Source: Hydractinia symbiolongicarpus
Taxonomy: Eukaryota; Cnidaria; Hydrozoa; Anthoathecata; Hydractiniidae
Length of the DNA stretch: 64,000 nucleotides
Direction of reading: 5' to 3'
Assembly: GCF_029227915.1 (NCBI RefSeq)
Contig: NC_079877.1
Span: 21,107,851 to 21,171,850 of the forward strand
Shown: positions 40,401 to 52,400 of the stretch, piece after piece
How the letters are laid out: each line of letters begins with the position of its first letter
Numbering within the stretch: the first letter of the stretch is position 1
Made by a program: the position numbers and the translations under genes
The notes under the pieces: model-generated
The model's input: the letters and a program-made list of their open reading frames with translations, nothing else
Told to the model about the DNA's origin: nothing
Databases searched by the model: none

Positions 40401-43400
40401 AAAACTGCGTTGATCACAGCAGGAGTAGGATTAATTTTTGCTTGGCTTAAATAGGTCTAATGTTTTTCATCGACATATTAGACTTTTTCCCTCTTTCCAA
40501 CGTAGGCGACGACAAAAGCAACGGCAGCCGCGTTTGCCATGTACAGATGCTTGGCTGCGTGTTCGACAATTGTTGTTGCCACTCTGAGGAAGAACGAGAC
40601 AACCGTACCAATAATCCCGGGTAATGCAGCACCTGCGTTGGCTGCCAAGTATTTCAGGAATTTTCCCAATCTGTACAACTGTTTCTCTACAAACCCCTTT
40701 CCTGCGGCACTTCTTCCTGCGGCGCCTCCGACACCCCCCCCCCCCCCCCCTCCTGTAACTGCGAGTACAGTGGTGGAAATCAGTAGCCCAACAGCCGAGA
40801 CGATACTCGCTATAGTCAGACCCTGTTCCTTGAACAAGATCTTGAGCTTTTGAAGTAGGGACGTGTAATCTCCGGCTATTTTCATTATGGTTTCTTTGAT
40901 GACCTTCAGCTGACTATATATTTCAGAGGATAATAAGCCATGTGCTTCTTGGGTAGCCTTTTTTTTTGTTTCATAGTCGGTAAATCCTAGGGCTCTCATA
41001 CGCGTACTACCTAACAATGTTTGTATAGTGCCAACGGCTTTTAAGGCACCATCCTGATTCGTCAGCACTATTTTTTTCAAAGTTTTATTCCCTATCACTA
41101 TTTCTTTGACAATGAGTTGATTCCCTTCCACCCTAAAATAATCGTAATGTTTCGCATTAAGCAGCCCCAGTTTCTCGCTAAGACGTTCGAAAAGGTCGTC
41201 GACTTTACCGTCTACCAGTATTCGCCTCTGCCTTGTCGTGGTGGGAACACCCTGTTGTTCTCCTGGGGTTGACCCTGAAGGCCTTTGCGTTGCTGGAGTA
41301 TCTTCATGTCTGTCATCCGGACGGTCCTCCTCATGTGTAATATCTGGTTCGTATGCTGGGTTCAGTGGCATTTATTTAAAAACAAATCTCTCTATAAATA
41401 AATGAGTGCATTCGAAACTAAATTGAACCCCTACGCAGAAATGAAACAGCTTTTTGGCCTAAAAGGGAGAAGGCAGCGCGTTTAGATAAGCAACGTACCC
41501 TCTACGAATAACCAGAATGAAGACTTGTACGTGGATATGCCCAACATGCGAGAAAATGAGGTTATTTTTCCAGAAAACATCTAGCTACTACTTGATCTAG
41601 AAGTTACGGCTACCAATACAAAACGTACCATTGTCAGCAACATCTGCAAGACGTTGGTGCGAGATCTTCGTATACCTTTGAATAACAACGAGGCACAGAA
41701 CATATCTGATTTTCATATCTTCGCGGTCTACAGAGACTTTGGCTACCCAAGTTTGATCGTGACAATAACCTGATCCTGGAGGGTATCAATCCAAACGACG
41801 GTACTATCCGGGCTCCTTAGGTGAAAGCCACTGACCATGTCGGGACGGACGAAGAAAAGGCCATTGTTGCGGCGTATGGCAACACCTGTTGTGTGGCCCT
41901 CGGGAACATGTTTGAGTTGACGAGAGACTTGCCCTTCTATCAAGCGGGTTTGTACGATCGACTCCAGTTCGTGATTCATTTCGCGTCGCACGGTGACGTC
42001 ATCAAGGATGGAGGTACGGCAGCCTCGGGATCTACCGCCGCTAAGGCGGCGGATGCCGCGTATAAGATCGCCAATATCAAGCTAGAGTTTGAAAAGCGGA
42101 ACCACGAATGTCTCGCGAGCGCCATGATGTCACGTTATGCAAGACTAGTGCTACCCTATGAAAGAGTGCTCTGTAGCAAAGTGATCACCATGAAAAAAAG
42201 GATACCTGCTACAATTTACAACTGGATACTCCTTCCAAGAGTTTTAAGGGTGTCTTTCTACTGTTCGTGAACCCTTCAAAAGTGAAAGCCTACTCAGCTG
42301 CCAACGAGGTCTTCTATAACCCCAAAATCGAGAAGATAGCCTTCACTGTGGAAGGCGAACCCAACGAATTGTACTCTCATTCTATGTTACCTAAAGATCA
42401 TCTCGAGCAGATTGTGAACCTTCGGCAGTCACGACTCTAATGTTACGATTGGATGGTTCGGGAAGCCCCTTACAACGCCTCAGTGACGGCAATACATTGC
42501 ACATGACGGAAAAAGCCAACGGAACTAGGGATATACGATGTTACGTGTATTTGCTGCAGGATGCCCAGCTCAATATCCTAGATGGTAGATTTCACAGCGT
42601 GGAGTACTAGTAGACCAACATTTGTGTTCGTCCTAACGGCAAGCACAAGTCAACATGGAAGGAACCAAGAGCTGCTCAAAATGTAAACATGTTTTAATCC
42701 TAGAAAATTTTAGGAGGTGGAAGGTGAAACTGACAAAGACGTGCGCCAGGTGCCTCGATATTAACAAAGCGTCAAATATCGCAACATGTGTCCTCATAAA
42801 AGGCGGAGGACCTATTGCAAGGACTGTGGGGGAATCAGATTTGCCCTCATCAAAGGGTGAGGTCCACTTGTAAAGACTGTGGAAGAAGTCAGATTTGCCC
42901 TCATTAAAGGATAAGATCGCGACGCAAAGACTGTGAGGGAAGTCAGATTTGCCCTCATCAAAAACAGAGGGCCTATTCCAAAGACTGCGGGGGTGGAAGC
43001 ATCTGCGAACATCAAAGGACAAGATCTCAATGCAAAGACTGCGGAGGAAGTCAAATATGCCCCCATGAAAGGTTGAAGTCTCAATGCAAGGACTGTGGAG
43101 GTGGAAGCATTTGCGAACATCATCACATGCATGCTTGGACTTTTTCAATTCAGCCTTGATTTCATCCCAGTCAGATATCATGTTAGTCTCTTCGTCGATT
43201 AGCCTGATGTCCGACCTCTCATGAGGGCACCAGAGGAAGAGCTGTTTCTTCTGCCTTCTAAGGGTCTTGGGCAAGGCTGTGTACAACTGCGTTAGTAGCC
43301 AAAGACTTTGCTTGCGATGCCTACCAGTGATGGCAAGCTCAAGTAGAGATTGTCTCCGCTTCTCGAGGTTTTTATCAGATATCATATCGTCAACGACAAA

Positions 43401-46400
43401 CAACATCTCTTCACCCGCCAGCAACGAGGCAATTTTTTAATCCATTCGAAAAGTTGATCTTTGGGGTTTATCAGGAACACATAGTCATCCCTCCAAAGTG
43501 AGGACCTATCAAGGTAGGTGCTGTTCCATTGTATAGTAGGACATAGAATGACTATGTTGTGAAAATGTCTTCTATACTCATTTTCAAGCAGGTCCAGGAC
43601 ACGTTGTGTTTTCCCGCAACTCGTTAGTCCCGTGAAGATTGCCGTGTGTGAATCCTTCACAACGTCTAACATTTTATTAAACGCCCTGTTTTTTATGTAT
43701 TTTTGGATATATCGAAAGGCAATCGATACAGATCCACGCACTGCCGTGGTTGTTGACAAGATGCCCCTTACTGCCCGTACGTGGTTTTGTATATGAGGGG
43801 AAGGGGATCAAACGATAGCTTGCCATCTAGGTACCGCAATATTTTGCGATATCTCTCAACGAGGCGCGCCTTTTCCTGAGAGACGGGACAGGGTCCGCTG
43901 TTAAAAAGGGTATCTTGATGGGTGTTTTTAAAAGTTCAATGTACCGAGGTACAATGTTGTGGGAAAACAAGGTGTATAAACGCAGGTAATTTTCGTCTTG
44001 TTGGGACCCTTTTATTTCTTTATCAATTCTCGCTATATCAATCATTTATTTCGGAACGATACTTGCGGGGATCCACCCCTTCTTCACAGCCATCTCGCGA
44101 CTAGCTCTGCCCGCTGCAAAGTAGGCTGTCATCTTCTTGACGTCGTTGGTGTCCATTTTTGCAAAGGGTCGTGAAATGCCTGGGAATTTCTTACCGGCGA
44201 GAGCGTATGCAAAGGTGAAAGATAGTTCTACGACAGTCTCATAGAGCATGTCCAAAGTTTCCTTTTCCTTAAGGGTAATGTTGCTTGTCATGTGGGGTGT
44301 TGCTTTACTCGTCATTTATTAGTACATTTTGAAAATATCAATTTGAGGCTTGCCCTGTTGAGGTTCAGGGGCGGGCTTGTCCTCATTTTTGCTTCCAAAT
44401 TTATACCATACCCCGACCCCTATCGCGAGTACGGCAAGCGTCCCTACGTTGTAGATGTAGACATTGTCCATCGACTTGTGAGGACCTGATGCAGGTTCCT
44501 GATCACCTGCTGAAGAACTTTTACCTACGTTCATCTGTAAGTTTTCCTTGTTCGTGCGATTCCATTCCCCAAGTCTCTTGCCAGCAGCAACACGACCTTC
44601 GTTCTTCTTGGTTATGACTTGGTTAGACTCCATTTATCTTATAGCTCTGAAGGACTATAAGATAAGTTTTACCTGATCATCAAGGATCCATCTTTTTTGG
44701 CCATATGTCTCGCTGTATGCCCAACTACCAATATAGGCGCTAAACACCTGCTAATTGTGCAGTACACGTTAATCCCGAGATCCGCGATTGCATCTCTGAT
44801 AATGGAGTCTTCTTCGATATCCTTACGTAAATCATCAACGCTATCGATGTCCATGAAATTACTAATCATGTTTGCATATAGGTTGACTACGTGGGTACAT
44901 AGTGCCTTGGCCGTTTTTTCTCCTTTTTCCTGTAATTCACGTTGAACATACTCGGGATGTACCTTTTCGATGGCGTCATCAGGAGCCTTCTCGACAAAAT
45001 CTTCGTTACATTTCTTCGGTAGAAGATCCCCTTTGCCCTTACGCAGAGCTTCCTTCAGGACCTGGCGCTTATCGATACGTTTTTCGACATATTCAAAAGA
45101 GTCTGCGGAGGTATCTTCAAATATATTCGCGAGCTGAATCATTCTCTTTATTGTATTGCGGTATCGCAAAAAACAAAACGCGATCAGGATATAGGGTAAA
45201 ATTACACCGATATACAAACACATTTCCATTTATTCGAAGTGTGTTTGATCAACCGCGCTAGGCTACAGTCTACTCGCAGATATATCGATTACCTTTCTTT
45301 TGATTATCCTCAATCCACATGGGTTGCATGTTGGTGTAGTGCAGTCTTTTCAATTGTTCTTCCTCGCTAGGATATTCTCCATTCTCTCTGTATTTTATCG
45401 GTATTTTATGGTCGAACTCCCACTGCCTTCGGTTTCCCCAGTTCATGCCGCCCTTAAACTGTGTTTGGATGTGCTTCATGAATGTAACAATATCACATCC
45501 TAGATATTCCTGGAATGTTATCTCTGTATCACGATTTAGGACCTTCTGAATCCTGTCTAAAATAAGCTTATGGAGATATCCAAGCCGATCGCATGCTTGA
45601 CATTGGTTTCTTTGTTTTTTGTGCGAGCATTTTTGTACGTTCCCTTGATGAATTCTTCATATCGCGGCATTTGATGCATTGCCTTGCTCGTTGTCCGTTA
45701 AGTTGAATCACCCTTAAGTTGTCTCGTGATAAAGTCTGCTTACATTGCGTGCATTTTCTGGCCCCCTCCATATTGTTTTGTCTTGTGATGGTAGAATTTT
45801 ACAAAACTTTGGACAGCTTTTAGAAACCCTCGTTATTCAGAGATGCTTACAACATTTCTGAATAGGCAAGTTGCTTAGTTTAAAACATAAGCGGGGATGT
45901 ATGTACCCCATCGTCATGTACAGCTCTTTTGTCGTAAAACGCCGAGAGACCAAGCTTATTCTGTTCATACGTAACCATACCCTGGTTGTGCACCCTAAAA
46001 TCTACGTTTTTGGTCATGTCTCGACCACCCCTCAGCGTACTCAGGTACTTAGACCAAGTCATTTTGCTTCTTCGACATGCCCTTACATGAAAATTTCGTG
46101 CCATTTTTTCCTTCTACAAAATTGTACTTGGCCGTCAGGGCAATCATCCGAAACCCGATGAATTCTGCTTTGAATAACCCTCCCGTTCGACTCGAATATT
46201 TATCAGTGACGAGCCAGTTTTTTACGTCCTTGTCGTAAACGTCAAGCAGTTAGGGGCGAACGACATTTTGCAACTCTTCTTCAGAGATAGCAAAATAGGC
46301 ACTGTCAGTGTCCATGTAAATGTGCTCAAAATCTCGACGATCCACGTACTTGTCCAGAAAATAATAGTAAAATTCCAGCATACGAAGCTTCGCCAGTTGG

Positions 46401-49400
46401 TACACTGCGATACCACACTGGTAGGCCCTATCGATACTATATTTGTGTTTGCTCCTTCTGAGTTCGTAAGCATCTCCAATCTCTTCAAAGTCTTCGAGGT
46501 ACGTACTTCGGAGGGCTGCATCAACCTCCTTTTCATCCCTCGTGAACGTAGTATTTGCGTGCCTCGCTAGCTCTTAAATCATCTTGCCGTAGAAGCTGTT
46601 CCCCTTTAACTTGGCAGTATCCCCCGCCATACGCTTGTCGGGGTCTTTATCAGCTTGTCGTCGTGCATCGGCAATCTCCCCGGGAACCATGCAAATGGTT
46701 TACCTTGAGTGTACTTGAGGAACTGGTAAAAAGCAGTTACTTTCAGCCCATGCTCAAGGTACCATTTCAACATGGGCGTATACAGTAACATCTTTTCAGC
46801 TTTTAGCAACCCTAAAAGCTTACGCGTACCTGGAACACGCTTGCGCCCCGTAGTTTTCAAGTACTTGTGCATGTGGTCGGGAAAGTCTTCATCAGGTATT
46901 TCTTTGACGACAAATAGCGGGGCCATTTCGCTGAATTTTTCACGCAGATCTTTAGGTACCTCGATATCGACCTGCGCAAAGCCAAACAACGATCCATCTC
47001 GGATACCTCGCGTCAATAGCTCTAAGTTATGCGCTGATGTTGGTGTAGCCACCTTGATCAGCTGTTCCTTCACACAAGGAAAGTCTTGCATCAGGGTACT
47101 TGGGTAGAGCATGTTTGCGTCGTACCCTAGTATGGTCTTACACTCGTGGGGTTCTTTGTAAATATGAGATCTGATACCCGTCACGTCTCTTTCGTGGTAC
47201 CTACAAAATACGATCGCGGGACCACCAACCATCCCCGTCCGCAAGAGCTCGTAGACCTTGTTCCTCGTACATTTTTCGCATTTCTTGCGTACCTCTTTAC
47301 AACTCTTACAAGTCTTGCTATAGCAAGAGTCATCGCACTTGTGCTTGCAGGGTTCACCTTGAGCGTATAGCTCCAACTTGGGGTTCAGCCGTAGAGACTT
47401 GTTCAACACGTAGCGCATCGACACACCTGGAATGCTTACCGCTTCAAAATGTCTATCCCATCGGTGTAATACTGCAATCTCGTCTTGTCCACGGCTTCAA
47501 TAAACGGTTCCACATTGGCTAGGTTGTACTCGCGCAGCATCATGGTGACGCAGCCTCGTCTGTAAAACTCCGCGCGGAATGTCTCGTACTCTTCATGAGA
47601 TAGCGTGTTTTTCCCACTTAGCCGGCTTTAAAAGTTCTCGTGCGCGACAGCCCCTACATGGTCCAACTTGTAGCTCGTCAACCATTCGTATGGAAACACA
47701 AGCTTTTGGAGCTTACATTCCAGAGACTTGCACCAACCGTCATAGCTCAGACCAGGAGCAAGGAAATTTTTTTTAATATCGATAAATTTAAACCTCGAGG
47801 TTGTGAGGAACATGTAGTCGTTGTCTTTCTTAGCCACCTTATTCTTATCCCCTTGCGCAATTTCTTCGACAAAATACCGCTTAATCAGGTTGATGTCGTA
47901 CTTGCCGCTGTTAAACCCTATTACAGTTACTTGGTTTACCCACTCGTTCCACAACTCCTTGTTCTTTTTGGATAGCATGTCGAAATCGTCAGGCTTGGGG
48001 TACATTCTCTCCACCTCTTTCACAATGAGGGCATGCCTTTTTTCCAGCTGCCCCACAAACTGTTTAACCAATAGCTTGGGTTCCTTGTGCTCATTGAACG
48101 TCGGGTGGTTATTCAAACTATCGCCAATACCAACACTGACGGGGATATGTCTTGAAAGGTATGTTAAATCAGATGTTTGCTGGTAATTTAACGGTAGGAG
48201 AAGGGCTTCGAAATCAAATACAATGTAATGAGGATAGGGTCTAAATTCCTTCTGAAAGTACCTCTTGATTTTGGGTGGTTTCTCACATTTCCAGGCGTTG
48301 TTGTAACTCTGTTCCCGTATTATATTTTCCTTAGAGTGGGTTGCAATGTCCCGATTCTTGTCCGCTTTGGTTCTCTCGGGCCGACAGGGATATCCGTGCC
48401 ACTTAAAACCGTTGTACTCATAAACGGTCTTTGAAATAGGCTCATAGGCGTAAACTTTCCACTCCTTTTTACCATTACGGATAACGCGTTCTCCTCCATG
48501 CCAACAGAGTGCATGATGGATATGTCTTCCAGTTTCCTTTGACATGTATTCCAGCCATTTTGAGGCATCGTAGCTAAAACCCTCATCGTAAAAGACCTTC
48601 TCCGCCTTGCTCGGCATGCGTTTCACCTTCCCACCTTTGCAAATAATTGTCGTCTTGACACCCTCGCATTCGTTCCTCTTATGCGCGTGAGATTCCAGGC
48701 CTCGTTAAAAACTTGGCCGCATACCTCGCATTCCCAGTGCTTGGTCAGCCTGTCTAAATCCTTGATGTAAAAACAGTGCCCGTCCAGCATACCAAGATTG
48801 ATAATGTCTAAACCCTTTTTGTACTCCTTTTGTCCGTAAACGAGTCGCCATGGTGCTTTGTCAGAGTTTGTCTTGGGCTCAAAGACTCTAATGTTGACCT
48901 TGAATTGTTTGGCAACGCCCTCAAAATCCACCAGCCTCGTAGGTCTCACATCTTTACGCTTAAGCTTGGAGTCCTTGTAGTACTCTTGGGCTAACTTGAG
49001 GGCTGTTTTTGTTTGAAACTCTGTTCCCCGTACTACGTCGTCCCTCTCTCTTACCGCTAAACATCGCCAAAAGCATAAGTTGTTCGTTCTGGCATCTTTA
49101 CCATCCATGGCTTAGATGCACCTTTTTTTTCGCAGCCAGTCCAAGAGAGGGCCGCATCCCAGAAGAAGTTCACGCGTGCTTATCACCTTGATCTGTACGT
49201 GACCAAAGACGATTTTGCCCTCGTATGCTCCTGGGGTCTCGGTGGTCCTAACGGGTGGTAAATAAACCTTAGTCCAAAACTCGCCATCCTCCAGATCGAG
49301 ACGCTTCATTTCGCATTTTTCAATGAACCCTTCGATTTCCGCTATACTTGACAGCGACCTGGAGCTCTTAGTTTTGTGGTAATAAGACACACCACCTCCA

Positions 49401-52400
49401 CCCTTGTAAATATCACAGCTGAAGCTGTACACGACCTTAACACGAATTTCTATGTAGGGTTCAATTTTTCGCATAATAGCGTCCTTTAGAGGTTGGTTCT
49501 AATGCTTGTTGAACCGCCATGTTTTGATCCTATTTCCATCTTCCAACATCTGGATATTGTCCCCCTGATATTCCTCTGTGTAGTCTTCCCGCGCTTCCTG
49601 TTCGACCTCGTCGTGCAGCGTTGTCCCTCCCGAACTTTGTTCCTTTGCCTTGTTGTCACTGCTGCCACTGGTGCCGACACGGTGCTATATAGTTTGCTGA
49701 TTGCATTCTTAAACCAACTCATTTATTATATACAGATTTTTTTGAAATGGTGCCGATGTTTGCCATGGTGTGATTAGGGATTTCCCCTAATTAAACATGT
49801 TGGTCACGTTGCTGCGCATGCGTTGATTATCAGCGGATTTTTACTGATGATTAGCAGGATGAGGTGGAAATGAGGCGCAATAAAATCTGTGACGTCACAA
49901 GCAAAATACTGTATGTTATTTTTTATGAGAGTTTGACCGTGAGATTTAAAAAAACTGGGTATACGCCATCCCTACTACTACTAAAAAACGGAACGTCCAA
50001 ATATATCAAAGTTCATACTTTTTCTAAATTCCAATTAAATTGAAACTCTAGCGTTCATTTTCTACTTTTAACTTTACTTTACAACTTCTAGCTGCACTCT
50101 TTAGTACCGAACGAGCTTATTGTGGCTTCCAACTTCACTTTTCTACTTCTACTTCTCCACTTGAACATTTTTTTTCTTTTTCATATATTCTTTTTTGAAA
50201 CAATTTACTTTTTGCACTGTTTTCAAGACCAAGGGACCGTTCTTTTGTTGTTTTTTGTGTGTCGATAGTAACCTTGTTCCAAATTATATGATTTTTTAAT
50301 CCACTCTACTTTTACACTTGGACTTTTCTTGCTTTTAATATCTGCACTTTTTTTAGACTAAGGTATCGTCAAAAGTGAGACATTTTTTATCCGCTTTTTT
50401 AGTTCGCTTTTTGTCGAGAACTTTGTCGAGAAATTTTATGTTTTGTTTTTACGCTGAAGGAACTTTCTATTCAAAGGCTGCCCCGTTTTTATCAGATGGT
50501 TTCTAACGGTTCCGAGACAAATGTAAACAAAAAAAAATCGAAAAACGCGCGCATTCGGGTGGTAAAAATATCCCCTTTTCAAAAGTCACACACAGAAGCT
50601 CTGTATTATTATAAGATTTAGCTACCACTCCTTTAGAAGCTAATATTCAATTAGTTATTTCTCTGAAAACTGGTCCTGATCCTTTGCTAGAGCTTTGAGA
50701 AAAGCTAGGATCAAGTTCAGAGTAAAAATTCGTCAAATTAATGTTTAATTCTTCGTTACTATCCATACTATAATTATTCTTGTATTAACTTTCAATTCCG
50801 CAACTAAACTAATATGTTTATTATTAGAACCTGTGTATAATATTACAGGGAGAAAGGAGGTCCAGAAATTTTTAGTAGAGATTTTTAACGGAGATAATCA
50901 GAACCTAACAAGGAATGTGTCGCCGCCATTATAATGAGCTACCTATTGCGAATAATAATTTATAGCAAGCTGTCGACGCAGATAAAAGAAATTCTTGACT
51001 ACATTACCATAATGCATTGCAAATCATTGTTTTAATGGAAACCGTGAATTAAATCAAATTCGATAAGATTAGATGTTTACATATTTTAAATCGACAAATT
51101 GAATTTGAAAAAATGGGCCATGTATCGCGGAAATCGTGGACTATTTTGAAGTGTTCAGAACTTGCTTAATGATAATACCTTGTTATATAATAGCAAAATT
51201 TCAAATTATATATATATAATATTACTTTAAAATTATTAAAAATTAATACTACTTCTACTATTTGAAATGTATGAAGCATATACCATGCTTTTTGTATTTT
51301 ATTATCGAGAGTGAGTAGCTAGAATAGTAGCCAGTGCCTGCCTGATAATATGCATGACTAGCTAGCTACAATCTTTGCAAAATATGTTAAGACAAGACAG
51401 CTAATTTCAAAGTTGGCCACTACAAGTAATTGCGTAGGCTATTTCTATCTTAGATTCACACATTTGTACTTGTCAAAGTTCACTTGTCAATGTTTAGAGT
51501 GGGGTTTCAAAGTGGAAGTGAAAAGTGAAAGGGATGTTCAGATTGGATTTAGGATCTTAGGCTATTTAGTTAAGTCTAAACTCTTAAATTGTTGCTTATG
51601 TCAGCAAATCGTTTTTCACGATTTTCGGGCCTGCGTAGGCTCCGTCGTGGATTGTTTCGGCGTGCCGGCGTGCTAGAGAATGTGAGAGGCAAATTTTTAA
51701 CGCTATCTGCCTGGTCTACGTGTATACATATTTGAAAAAAACTACTTCGTCTCATAATTCTTATCAAAATTGTAGCTAGATGGTTATAGCCTGTGTGGTG
51801 TGTATTTTGAGTGAACATGCATAACTACATGATGAATTGTATGTCCAGAGTTGGTAATGTACTCAGACAAACCTAGACTCAAATGTCTTGGTTATCCACT
51901 AATTATGCAGTTCATAGCTCCTCCTATAAAGCCTACATGGCCTGTATTTTTTTTTAAATATATATATACAAAATTTCATAATACCTGCAAAGTCTAACTT
52001 CCATTTAACATTGAACCATTATTTCCACATATAACCTAAAATACTGTAAAAGTATGCATTTTACTGTCTCCATTGGTTTTGCACTAAAAAGTAGACTGGG
52101 TTCTAATTACCACTGGAACGTAACTTCGATGCGCTCAGTCTCCTATATCCAGGGCATGCTTCCAGACTATCTCTGGTTCTTGTACTACCATAGGTAGAAC
52201 CGTTTTGTAGCCTCTTTAATAATCGTATTTAACCTGTGACTTTGAAGTCACAAATAAACTAAACATTTTTGGCATTGGAGAGCAATACCTTATGCGAACA
52301 AATGAATAATTGAACTGTGAATATTTATGTCCGTTATATAAAATTATGTTTCATTTGGAGAAATTTTTGAATAAATTTACCGACAAGTTCGCCTGTTTAA

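Larger units (their letters stand above)
35973..49982 (-). mobile_element. Polinton/Maverick element A, complete ends, 14.0 kb
   Basis: Both ends are inverted repeats starting AGTAGTAG, flanked by AAAAAA duplications and sitting inside one copy of repeat R. Cargo, in the sense of the polymerase gene (right to left): a small MSWF-type protein, polymerase B, Cys/HNH gene, three small proteins, a small protein, ATPase; then a Cys/His-repeat gene and capsid gene (opposite strand), membrane protein, spike-like gene (opposite), MKQLY, MNGLY and membrane genes, and short genes near the left end. PolB and packaging ATPase plus capsid-like genes define the class. No integrase or adenovirus-type protease is seen. 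Many frameshifts make it non-functional. Confidence 0.92.

Noticed and set aside
42812-43132. Reverse-strand frames across 42.6-43.1 kb
   Set aside because: They are the antisense of the Cys/His repeat array; the periodic leucine/proline pattern comes from the tandem repeats on the + strand.
35973-49982. Integrase and adenovirus-type protease in Polinton A
   Set aside because: I looked through all frames for D,D,E integrase segments and for a His/Cys protease pattern and saw neither; the integrase is explained by the deletion at 43.12 kb, the protease is simply not recognised.
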